Source of the DNA: a virus | IMG/VR virus record: IMGVR_UViG_3300021185_002065 | Coordinates: 1-25,139 of that record | DNA: 25,139 nt | Strand: one strand, 5' to 3' | Part shown: piece after piece, positions 18,569 through 25,139 of the stretch | Layout of the letters: each line of letters starts with the position of its first letter | Numbering within the stretch: the first letter of the stretch is position 1 | Made by a program: the position numbers and the translations under genes | The notes under the pieces: generated by a model | What the model saw: the letters and a program-made list of their open reading frames with translations, nothing else | What the model was told of the DNA's origin: nothing | The model's database searches: none

Positions 18569-20424
18569 TGAGGTTATGTTATGATATTGAATGCGATGGG
18601 CTTGACCCTTCAGTTGTTTGGTGTCTTGTTGCTATTGATGTTGATACAGGAACCGAGTACTGTTTCAGCGATTATGATTCAGACCTTGACTCTCTGTATT
18701 CAGGCATTAAGTTACTTAGTAACGCAGACAGCATCATTGGTCACAACATTATTGGTTTCGATAATGTAGTGATGAAGAAGCTTTTTAATTGGACTCCCAA
18801 GTCTAATCAAAAGTTATACGATACATGGACTATGAGTCAGACTAACAATTACTTCCGAGGGCATAAGCATGGCTTAGCTGGATGGGGTAAACAGTTAGAA
18901 GACTCTAAACTAGACTTCGATGATTGGGAACGATATTCTAAACGAATGTTAGAGTATTGTACGCAAGATGTTCGTCTCAACGTTAAAGTGTTTAAGCTTC
19001 TTATGAAAGAGGTAGGACAGATTGCAGCGAAAGCACCGCAATACCCTAAGTATCTTCGCGCTGAACATGACGCAGCAGAATTTGAAGCGGCTACTCGCAT
19101 AAGCGGGTGGCGATTTGATTATGAAGGAGCGAACAAACTTGTCGAACAACTACAAGAAACGATGGGAGCCATTGAGAAACGCGTTGAACCAGAGTTGGGA
19201 CATCATGTTGAACTCATTGATAAAACCCCTAAGACAGCTAAATATAAAAAGAACGGCGAGTATAACGCTACAACTTGCCGCATTCTTAGTGAGTACCTTG
19301 ATCGGAGTGTCAATCCTTCTGATGCTCTTCTCGATAATCCTCCTATTCAAGCTGGCGAAGAGTTTCAGCGTGTTCGTAAAGTTAAAACTCGACTCGGTAA
19401 TCTCGAACAAGTAAAGGAGTATCTCTATGGATTGGGATGGGAACCCGACGACTGGAACGTTAAACGACTTCCAAGCGGTGATTTTCAACGAACAGGTCCT
19501 AAGCTCACTAGTAGCTCACTGGAAAAGCTTGGAGATATCGGTAGAAGTATCGACGAGTGGACTACTCTTCGATCACGGCTTAGCATTACACAAGGATGGA
19601 TTAGAGATTCTAAGCCTGATGACGCAGGTGTTAGGCGACTCCACGGACGCGCTTGGAACATTGGAACACCTACATTCCGATGGCGGCATGAGGTTATCGC
19701 AAACCTTCCTGGAGCGGGTGAGCAATGGGGAAAGCGTATGCGTGCATTGTTTCTTCCAGAGCAAGATCATGTAGTAGTGGGTGCTGACTCTGCTGGTAAT
19801 CAGTTTAGAGTGTTAGCTCACTTTATTGGTAATGAGGATTTCACAAATGAAGTACTTAACGGAGACGTTCATCAAAAGAATGCTGACATTCTGGGATGCA
19901 CTAGGGCTGCGGCTAAGAGGTGGATCTACGCTTACTTATTTGGAGCAGGCGCAGGTAAGCTTGGTCTATACCTTACTGGTAAAATGGACCCCAACGTCGG
20001 ACAAAGGTCGAAAGATCAATACGCAGCTGCTATCCCTGGCCTTGGAGATCTTAAGCGAAGCCTCGAAAACCAATGGCAAAACTCTAAGAACGCTACTGGA
20101 AGCGGATTTATCAGAGGACTCGGAGGTCAAAGAGTTTATGTTAAAGAGAACTACCAGACTCTCAACTACCTCCTCCAATCCGCTGAAGCGGCTACGATGA
20201 AGATTGCTATTGGCTACATTAAGAATCGTATTGCTGAAGAAGGAATTGAATGTGAACCTCGCTTGATGTATCACGATGAATTCCAATACTCCTGTAAGGC
20301 AGACCATGCTGATAAACTAGGTGAGATCTTAGTAGAAGGCTTAACGGAAGCACCGAAGATTCTTGGTGTAAACATTATGTCGGGTGATTATGAAGTCGGC
20401 AATAACCTAGCGGAGACACATTGA
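18568..20424 (+). CDS. Family A DNA polymerase with 3'-5' exonuclease (618 aa)
   Basis: Replicative polymerase of the T7 gp5 / Pol I type. Exonuclease motifs: D6-I-E8 (YDIECDGL), D65 (HNIIGFD) and Y130..D134 (YCTQDV). Polymerase motif A is VVVGADSAGNQFRVLAHF with catalytic D407. Motif B is TRAAAKRWIYAYLFGAGAGK: R446, K450 and Y454 at the place of E. coli F762 / T7 Y526, and F458 at the place of E. coli Y766 / T7 Y530. Motif C is LMYHDEFQY (H569-D570-E571). Length is close to marine podovirus polymerases and somewhat shorter than T7 gp5 (704). It starts from a TAATG overlap with the zinc ribbon gene. Confidence 0.95.
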   Translation: MRLCYDIECDGLDPSVVWCLVAIDVDTGTEYCFSDYDSDLDSLYSGIKLLSNADSIIGHNIIGFDNVVMKKLFNWTPKSNQKLYDTWTMSQTNNYFRGHKHGLAGWGKQLEDSKLDFDDWERYSKRMLEYCTQDVRLNVKVFKLLMKEVGQIAAKAPQYPKYLRAEHDAAEFEAATRISGWRFDYEGANKLVEQLQETMGAIEKRVEPELGHHVELIDKTPKTAKYKKNGEYNATTCRILSEYLDRSVNPSDALLDNPPIQAGEEFQRVRKVKTRLGNLEQVKEYLYGLGWEPDDWNVKRLPSGDFQRTGPKLTSSSLEKLGDIGRSIDEWTTLRSRLSITQGWIRDSKPDDAGVRRLHGRAWNIGTPTFRWRHEVIANLPGAGEQWGKRMRALFLPEQDHVVVGADSAGNQFRVLAHFIGNEDFTNEVLNGDVHQKNADILGCTRAAAKRWIYAYLFGAGAGKLGLYLTGKMDPNVGQRSKDQYAAAIPGLGDLKRSLENQWQNSKNATGSGFIRGLGGQRVYVKENYQTLNYLLQSAEAATMKIAIGYIKNRIAEEGIECEPRLMYHDEFQYSCKADHADKLGEILVEGLTEAPKILGVNIMSGDYEVGNNLAETH

Positions 20425-20624
20425 TGAGTAGAGATAAATCACTTACCTCATATATCAATCGATTATTCGTTGATGAAGATAAAGGAAAGGAATGGGCGGA
20501 ACGTAAAGCCCGTCATCCCCATATGAAAGGGTATGAACTTAAAATGGGTTGGCGTAAAATTAAATACGCGCCTGAAGAACCCGAATTATTCTCTGTATCA
20601 TTTAGTAAAAAGGAAGAATTGTAA
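20424..20624 (+). CDS. Small basic protein (66 aa)
   Basis: Starts MSRDKSLTSYINRLFVDEDK. Basic with a KGKEWAERKARHPHMKGYEL stretch and GWRKIKYAPEEPELFSVSF-like end (FSVSFSKKEEL). The ATG at 20424 forms TGATG with the polymerase stop; a TTG at 20421 is less likely. Positioned between polymerase and exonuclease genes, it may be a small polymerase-associated or DNA-binding factor, but this is inferred only from position and charge. Its stop overlaps the next ATG. Confidence 0.6.
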   Translation: MSRDKSLTSYINRLFVDEDKGKEWAERKARHPHMKGYELKMGWRKIKYAPEEPELFSVSFSKKEEL

Positions 20625-20815
20625 TGCCTAAAAGACTTGCGTTTGCTATTGTATTTGTTACGTTATCACTAATGTATATTGTACCTAGCTTTTATAACGA
20701 GATTAAAACAATGGAGCTAGGAATCTTTCATTACCTTTTAATGGGTATGTATGGTTTCTTAGTCTTTAATTTTTATCGCCTAGCATTTGTAGATATGAAG
20801 GACCGTTGGAAATGA
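20624..20815 (+). CDS. Two-pass membrane protein (63 aa)
   Basis: Transmembrane helices at about residues 5-23 (LAFAIVFVTLSLMYIVPSFY) and 33-54 (GIFHYLLMGMYGFLVFNFYR), with a basic end (DMKDRWK). TAATG at the start and ATGA at the stop couple it to both neighbours. A membrane protein between polymerase and exonuclease is curious; it could tether replication to the membrane or modify the host envelope. No family recognised. Confidence 0.58.
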   Translation: MPKRLAFAIVFVTLSLMYIVPSFYNEIKTMELGIFHYLLMGMYGFLVFNFYRLAFVDMKDRWK

Positions 20816-21555
20816 CACAGCTATTAGTTGATGCTGATAGCATGGTGTATAAGTCTTGTTTCAATGTAGTTACTGTTGATGAAGCTTTTAATAAGTTCAA
20901 AACAAAACTTAACTACTTGAAAGATGAGATGTGGACTGACGATATGGTTATCTTCCTGAAAGGGGTAGAGAACTTTCGTGCAGTAGACTTCCCGTTATAC
21001 AAGGCTAATCGCCCCAAGGCCGACCCCTCTTCTATCGTGCCTGAGCTATATGCTATCCTTGAAGAAGAAGAGATTGGGATTCAATCAGATGGTTGCGAAG
21101 CGGATGACCTAGTTCGTTCAGCAGCACATGAGTCTCGCCATAATGAAGACCCTTTTGTTGTTGTTGGTATCGATAAGGATTTATTTTGTGATCCATTTAC
21201 TTATTATAATCCAGATAAACAAGAACAGTTTGAGTTAACCCAGAAGGAAGCTGACTTTAATTATTACTCTCAGCTACTTACTGGTGACTCGACAGATAAC
21301 ATTAAGGGTCTCCATAGGGTAGGACCTAAGACAGCTGCAAAGCTTCTTGAGTCAACTTCCCAATGGAAAGACTTAGTCATTCGAGAATACAAAGAACGAT
21401 TCGGAAAAGATTATGAAGATGTTTTGACATTCGTCGGACATTTGATTCACATTAAACGTAATGAAAAAGACTGGTTCAACATTGGCTTCGGTGATTTCTA
21501 TGACCGAAAGATTGATGTAGATAAGGTCGGAAAGCTATTAGGCTATGACATCTAG
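20812..21555 (+). CDS. 5'-3' exonuclease, T7 gp6 / FEN-like (247 aa)
   Basis: Removes RNA primers and degrades DNA 5'-3'. MTQLLVDADSMVYKSC provides the first acidic pair (D7, D9). The second acidic cluster lies in GCEADDLVRSAA, then VVVGIDKDLFC supplies two more aspartates. TGDSTDNIKGLHRVGPKTAA is the H3TH DNA-binding motif with its GDS.DNI..V.G.G-type core. All acidic ligands for two metal ions appear present. Start at 20812 is the ATGA overlap; the TTG two codons earlier is unlikely. Length resembles gp6-type nucleases. Confidence 0.92.
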   Translation: MTQLLVDADSMVYKSCFNVVTVDEAFNKFKTKLNYLKDEMWTDDMVIFLKGVENFRAVDFPLYKANRPKADPSSIVPELYAILEEEEIGIQSDGCEADDLVRSAAHESRHNEDPFVVVGIDKDLFCDPFTYYNPDKQEQFELTQKEADFNYYSQLLTGDSTDNIKGLHRVGPKTAAKLLESTSQWKDLVIREYKERFGKDYEDVLTFVGHLIHIKRNEKDWFNIGFGDFYDRKIDVDKVGKLLGYDI

Positions 21556-21565
21556 GACATTTGAG

Positions 21566-22201
21566 ATGGGTGATTATACATTCATCAGGTATGACCGATT
21601 AAAGATTACAGCAACACCGCAACCGAAAGGGGGCGATCGTAAGTTGTCTTCTTCGGAAGGTATTATCTGGTGTAAAGAGAGTCTATACAAGTCTCTCGAA
21701 TTAAAACGTGGGTGGGAAGGGCCATTAACCCTTTGTACTCGCGATGGTAAACGCTGGTATGTAGCATTTGAAACATATCAGAAGGACGATTACGTTGTTG
21801 ACGAAGTTAATGACGGTGATTACGGTCATTGGGAACTCCCTAATAAGAATCTAGTTGACCCTCATCATGCTGGTTTTGTTTACGAACTTAAAGATAAAAC
21901 TACTAATCGTATATATGTAGGCTCAAAGAAATTCTCTCAACCTGATTGGAAACAATATACAGGTTCTGGAGACTTCTCTGAGTTAACTGTGGACGATGTT
22001 GAGGGGCGTATCTTATTTAGTCTCCCCACACCAGGCCAACTTAATGCGTATGAAATGAGAGAGATATATCTTCGTGATGCACTCTTTCGGGATGACTACG
22101 CTAATAAACAAGCTGAGAAACGCATTCGGTCGTCTCATCTTGGGCTTGGCTTTGATCATACACGACACTTAGAAATTACTAAAGCGGAGCGATGGCTATG
22201 A
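21566..22201 (+). CDS. GIY-YIG-family nuclease with N-terminal extension (211 aa)
   Basis: The C-terminal half carries the GIY-YIG fold: GFVYELKDKTTNRIYVGSKK (FVY and YVG are the GIY and YIG equivalents), W..YTGSGDFSEL, a helix NAYEMREIYLRDAL with the catalytic Glu, and DDYANKQAEKR with the conserved Asn. The N-terminal ~95 residues (KITATPQPKGGDRKLSSSEG and on) are a separate, unrecognised domain. It probably makes cuts or nicks in DNA; it may be a homing-type nuclease or take part in host DNA breakdown or junction resolution, since no T7 gp3-like gene is seen in this window. AGGA lies about 8 nt before ATG 21566; ATG 21545 is an alternative start. Confidence 0.75.
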   Translation: MGDYTFIRYDRLKITATPQPKGGDRKLSSSEGIIWCKESLYKSLELKRGWEGPLTLCTRDGKRWYVAFETYQKDDYVVDEVNDGDYGHWELPNKNLVDPHHAGFVYELKDKTTNRIYVGSKKFSQPDWKQYTGSGDFSELTVDDVEGRILFSLPTPGQLNAYEMREIYLRDALFRDDYANKQAEKRIRSSHLGLGFDHTRHLEITKAERWL

Positions 22202-22353
22202 TTAGCATTGACGAAGTTGTAGAGCAAGAAGATGGCTCTGCTATTTTAACTATCACAGCTAGGGGCGAGGAACTTGAAATGCTCGTGGCTGAAGGATTCT
22301 TATCTGTACTACGAAAGGCGATGGAAGATGTCTCAGGAATTGTACAAGACTAA
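22198..22353 (+). CDS. Small acidic protein (51 aa)
   Basis: Starts MISIDEVVEQEDGSAILTIT and ends MEDVSGIVQD. Beta-hairpin then a helix (ELEMLVAEGFLSVLRKAMED). The ATGA overlap with the nuclease gene supports it, and it overlaps the primase-helicase start by 26 nt. Small proteins with this D/E-G-S-A-I-L-T-I-T/helix plan precede primase-helicase genes in other phages, as far as I recall. Function unknown. Confidence 0.55.
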   Translation: MISIDEVVEQEDGSAILTITARGEELEMLVAEGFLSVLRKAMEDVSGIVQD

Positions 22354-23956
22354 ATGTGAAAAGTGTGGCTCATCAGATGGCAATGCTGTCTATGATGATA
22401 ACCACGCATATTGTTATGTGTGTCAACATTATACACACGATATAGGAAAGGAAAATGAAGTGGTATCATTGGCAGTTAATAATTCTGAACGGAATACTAG
22501 CCTTCATCGGGCCTCTGGTTTGGCTAGCCGTGGTTGCCGTGACAGGGGAATTACCAAGACCGTGGCAGAGCATTTCGGCGTTCTTTGTGAGTATGATTCC
22601 GACGGTAATATTTGCTCTTATCTCTATCCTTATAATCGAGGGTCTGAATTGGTTGCGTACAAGGTACGTGAACTTCCGAAGACTTTCAGCGCGATTGGGG
22701 ACTTTAAGGGCGTTGGTTTATTTGGTCAAAATGTTTTCCCTGCGGGTGGCAAACGTATTGTTATTACAGAAGGCGAGTTTGACGCCTTGGCGGTTGCTAC
22801 TGCGTATGCAGAGAAAGGAACGATCTGGCCAGTAGTAAGCGTACCTAACGGTGCTACAGCTAAGAAGACTATCTTAGAACAACGAGAGTATCTCCGAAGC
22901 TTCGATGAAGTTATCTTTATGTACGATAACGATGAGGCAGGCCAAGCAGGTCTTGAGGAAGCTGTTAAGATTATTGGTTATGATAAAGCTAAGGTGACTG
23001 ATTTAGGTAAGTATAAAGATCCTAATGAAGTCCTTATGGATGCAGGCGGCGGTGAACTCCTTCGTATGATTTGGAACTCCCGCACTTACACTCCTGCTGG
23101 TATTGTTGCTGGAGAGGAAGTATGGAAACAATTAGAGGAATACAATGAAATTGAATCAATTCCTTATCCTCCTTGTCTTGATGGGCTTAATGATAAGCTT
23201 AAAGGGATGCGGCGAGGTGAAATTGCTCTGTGGACATCAGGTACAGGCTCAGGGAAATCAACAATTCTCCGTGAGATCGTCGCTCATCTGCATAAAACTA
23301 CAACCTCAAAGATAGGTATCGTAGCCCTCGAAGAGTCTCCCGCTGAGACTGCTCGTAAGCTTTCGGGTATGATGCTTAATCGTAATCCAGCTAAAGAAGA
23401 GATTCCCCTTGAGGAACTTCGAGTAGGTTTTGATTCTATCTTAGCTGATGGGCGTATACAAATACTCGACCATAACGGTTCCGTAAGCGGTGATGTCATT
23501 AGTCTTATTGAATTCTTATGCGCTTCAGGTTGTGAGTATATCTTCCTCGATCATATTACTATCTTAGTCTCAGAAGGGGCTGATAGCCTTACTGGTAACG
23601 AAGCTATTGATAAGATTATGAATGACCTCAGAGGCATCTGTAAGAAGTGGAATGTTTGGATTGGTCTTGTATCTCATCTACGTAAGATGGGCAATGCAGG
23701 TCAGTCATTCGAAGATGGTAAGATTGCTTCCCTCGACGACATCAAAGGCTCAGGCTCTATTAAGCAAGTATCTTACGATATCATTGCGTTTGCTCGTGAT
23801 GTTGGTAATGAAGATGAGGATACTCGTAACACTATCCAAATGAAAGTCCTTAAGAGTCGTTACACAGGTCTTACAGGTCCTTGCGGGGAAGTACGTTACG
23901 ACTACGATACGGGTCGTTTAAATAAACTTAATGGAGATTTCGATGATTTTAATTAA
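22328..23956 (+). CDS. Primase-helicase, T7 gp4-like (542 aa)
   Basis: Unwinds DNA and lays down RNA primers. Zinc-binding domain: C10, C13, C29, C32 (CEKC...CYVC). TOPRIM primase domain: RIVITEGEFDAL (E148, D152) and FMYDNDEAG (D200, D202). RecA-like DnaB-type helicase domain: Walker A GTGSGKST (305-312), Walker B YIFLDHITIL (D408), and an SHLRKMG...GSGSIKQVSYDII segment that supplies motif 3/4. The acidic C-terminal end (GDFDDFN) resembles the T7 gp4 tail that contacts polymerase. The ATG at 22328 is chosen because an in-frame ATG at 22274 would add 18 residues before the zinc finger. It overlaps the next gene by 14 nt. Confidence 0.94.
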   Translation: MSQELYKTKCEKCGSSDGNAVYDDNHAYCYVCQHYTHDIGKENEVVSLAVNNSERNTSLHRASGLASRGCRDRGITKTVAEHFGVLCEYDSDGNICSYLYPYNRGSELVAYKVRELPKTFSAIGDFKGVGLFGQNVFPAGGKRIVITEGEFDALAVATAYAEKGTIWPVVSVPNGATAKKTILEQREYLRSFDEVIFMYDNDEAGQAGLEEAVKIIGYDKAKVTDLGKYKDPNEVLMDAGGGELLRMIWNSRTYTPAGIVAGEEVWKQLEEYNEIESIPYPPCLDGLNDKLKGMRRGEIALWTSGTGSGKSTILREIVAHLHKTTTSKIGIVALEESPAETARKLSGMMLNRNPAKEEIPLEELRVGFDSILADGRIQILDHNGSVSGDVISLIEFLCASGCEYIFLDHITILVSEGADSLTGNEAIDKIMNDLRGICKKWNVWIGLVSHLRKMGNAGQSFEDGKIASLDDIKGSGSIKQVSYDIIAFARDVGNEDEDTRNTIQMKVLKSRYTGLTGPCGEVRYDYDTGRLNKLNGDFDDFN

Positions 23957-24497
23957 GAATTATCTTGACAAAGAGTTTTGTAAAGGAGTTATTAATTACT
24001 GTGAAGAACAAGAACTTCAAGAAGCTTATGTAGGTCTTGAAAATGAAGGTAAAGTAGACGATAAAATAAGACGTTCTAAAACTTATTTTATTGGATGGCC
24101 TTTTTATAATTCCCCTTTCCTTAATGATCTTTATTTTAATCTCGAAATGAAATTAAAAGAAGCTAATAATATGATGTACGGTTTTAATCTTACTTCTTTC
24201 GAACCATTTCAATTTACTAAATACGAATCTGAGGACAAAGGTTTTTATGATTGGCATATTGACTCAATGAACGATCGACCTACTAGCGATCGTAAATTAT
24301 CCTTCTCGGTTTTATTAAATGACTCTTCCGAATTCAATGGAGGTCAATTTAAATTCCGTGCGCCATTTAAAGAAAAGCTTTCTCAAGCGGGGGACTTATT
24401 AATTTTCCCTTCATTTGAAGAACATTGTGTTAAACCTGTTACTAAGGGAATTCGTTACAGCCTAGTCGGTTGGATGCGTGGTCCTTTAATGCGATAG
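23943..24497 (+). CDS. 2-oxoglutarate/Fe(II) dioxygenase, prolyl-4-hydroxylase type (184 aa)
   Basis: Classic metal triad and cosubstrate arginine: H105-x-D107 in YDWHIDSMN, H161 in FPSFEEHCVKP and R171 in GIRYSLVGW. The GGQFKFR and DLLIFPS segments are also typical of the PiuC/prolyl-hydroxylase-like branch. It hydroxylates an unknown substrate using Fe(II) and O2. It differs from the tandem pair at 4019-5074, which have HNH instead of HxD. GGAG lies 6 nt before ATG 23943. Its 5' end overlaps the primase-helicase. Low G+C and A+T-rich codons suggest a different history from the replication genes. Confidence 0.87.
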   Translation: MILIKNYLDKEFCKGVINYCEEQELQEAYVGLENEGKVDDKIRRSKTYFIGWPFYNSPFLNDLYFNLEMKLKEANNMMYGFNLTSFEPFQFTKYESEDKGFYDWHIDSMNDRPTSDRKLSFSVLLNDSSEFNGGQFKFRAPFKEKLSQAGDLLIFPSFEEHCVKPVTKGIRYSLVGWMRGPLMR

Positions 24498-24509
24498 AAA
24501 GAGATTATT

Positions 24510-24983
24510 ATGAATCAAATAGTTCAGGATATTACTGTAGCCAGCCAAGCTACTCGGAAGAAATACAAGTATGATACTCTGTATATGCAGATTGCTGAAG
24601 CCGTAGCTGATATGTCTGTTGATCCTAAACACAAAGTTGGGGCTATCATTGTTAAGGATGGTATCTTAGCGGAAGGCTGGAACGGCGCTCCCGCAGGATT
24701 CCCTAACCAAACTCGGAATGACGATAACAAAACACACCCGTGGATTATCCATGCCGAACAGAATGCATTAGCTAAATGCGCCCGTAAAGGTATTGCCTGC
24801 GAAGGCGCTACTATCTTTGTAACACTCGCACCCTGCCGTGATTGCGCTCGTATGATTATTCAGAGTGGAATTGCAGAAGTTGTTTACAGAGATTCTTTTG
24901 AAAAAGACAAAGAAGGGTTGCGTATGCTTGAAAAAGCAGGTATAATAATTGAGCATTACGCCCGTAAACCATATGTAGGATAG
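24510..24983 (+). CDS. dCMP deaminase (157 aa)
   Basis: Zinc-dependent deaminase converting dCMP to dUMP, feeding dTTP synthesis. Zinc motif H81-A-E83 (HAEQNALA) and P-C109-x2-C112 (APCRDCARMI). N-terminal DPKHKVGAIIVKDG and WNGAPAGF are also typical. The length matches phage dCMP deaminases. AAAGAGAT lies before the ATG. It lies 12 nt after the oxygenase. No thymidylate synthase is in this window but one may follow. Function is well supported; allosteric regulation by dCTP/dTTP, known for T4 enzyme, cannot be read here. Confidence 0.93.
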   Translation: MNQIVQDITVASQATRKKYKYDTLYMQIAEAVADMSVDPKHKVGAIIVKDGILAEGWNGAPAGFPNQTRNDDNKTHPWIIHAEQNALAKCARKGIACEGATIFVTLAPCRDCARMIIQSGIAEVVYRDSFEKDKEGLRMLEKAGIIIEHYARKPYVG

Positions 24984-24991
24984 GACACTAT

Positions 24992-25139
24992 ATGAAAGAC
25001 ATTGTAGACCATTTGAGAGATAAGGTTGAAACTGTTAATCTAAATAACCCTAAAGCCAATCCAGGCTCTAAATTACTTAAAGATCATGTTCATCGTATCA
25101 TGGAATTCGTTATGACTTCTTTAGATACTATCGGAACAC
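24992..25139 (+). CDS. Unknown protein, N-terminal part (runs off right edge)
   Basis: Open frame starting MKDIVDHLRDKVETVNLNNP, helical, followed by KLLKDHVHRIMEFVMTSLDT. It begins 8 nt after the dCMP deaminase stop with only TAGGAC in front of the ATG. Forty-nine residues are visible and no domain is recognised. Confidence 0.55.
   Translation, partial: MKDIVDHLRDKVETVNLNNPKANPGSKLLKDHVHRIMEFVMTSLDTIGT

Noticed and set aside
1-25139. CRISPR array, insertion sequence or integrase
   Set aside because: No regularly spaced identical repeats of 25-40 nt, no transposase or recombinase frame and no terminal inverted repeats were seen.

Overview
The window looks like the central part of the genome of a tailed, probably marine, bacteriophage with a T7-like replication set. 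The replication genes are a family A DNA polymerase, a T7 gp4-like primase-helicase, a gp6-like 5'-3' exonuclease and two gp2.5-like single-stranded DNA-binding proteins. Typical marine-phage accessory genes accompany them: a class II (B12-dependent) ribonucleotide reductase, a glutaredoxin, three 2-oxoglutarate/Fe(II) oxygenases, a DUF3310 protein and a dCMP deaminase. B12-dependent reductases are known from marine podoviruses such as the roseobacter cobaviruses, but family-level placement cannot be settled from this window. No RNA polymerase, integrase or tRNA gene was seen.

The layout is two divergent blocks. Everything left of about 10,850 lies on the minus strand. Reading leftwards from the divergence point it holds small basic or membrane proteins, unknown proteins, the large terminase, a probable small terminase, glutaredoxin plus reductase, a tandem pair of paralogous oxygenases, a structured intergenic stretch, small proteins and tail-fibre genes running off the left edge. 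Everything right of about 11,038 lies on the plus strand: an early operon of short unknown genes, then nucleotide metabolism and replication genes up to the right edge. Genes are tightly packed, many with ATGA, TAATG or TGATG stop/start overlaps, so translational coupling is likely. Ten complete genes code for fewer than 60 residues.

The most striking content is non-coding. Three hammerhead ribozyme motifs (type II topology, stem II open and only 2-3 bp) sit directly after the stop codons of three consecutive early genes, at 11304-11368, 11621-11677 and 12155-12213. All core nucleotides are present, stems I, II and III covary, and each stem I loop can pair with the sequence just 3' of the core. 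They would cut the early polycistronic RNA into units with a hairpin at both new ends. I read this as a self-processing early operon.

A second system is a 20-nt motif, AGTATAAGGCCCTATAAGAA, present twice on the plus strand (14191-14210, 16773-16792) and once on the minus strand with one mismatch (10872-10891, facing the leftward block), plus one degenerate copy at 12716-12735. Each faces the genes it precedes, so it is probably a phage-specific promoter or operator. Other structured non-coding stretches lie at 3911-3987, 12692-12880, 14219-14290 and 17541-17564.
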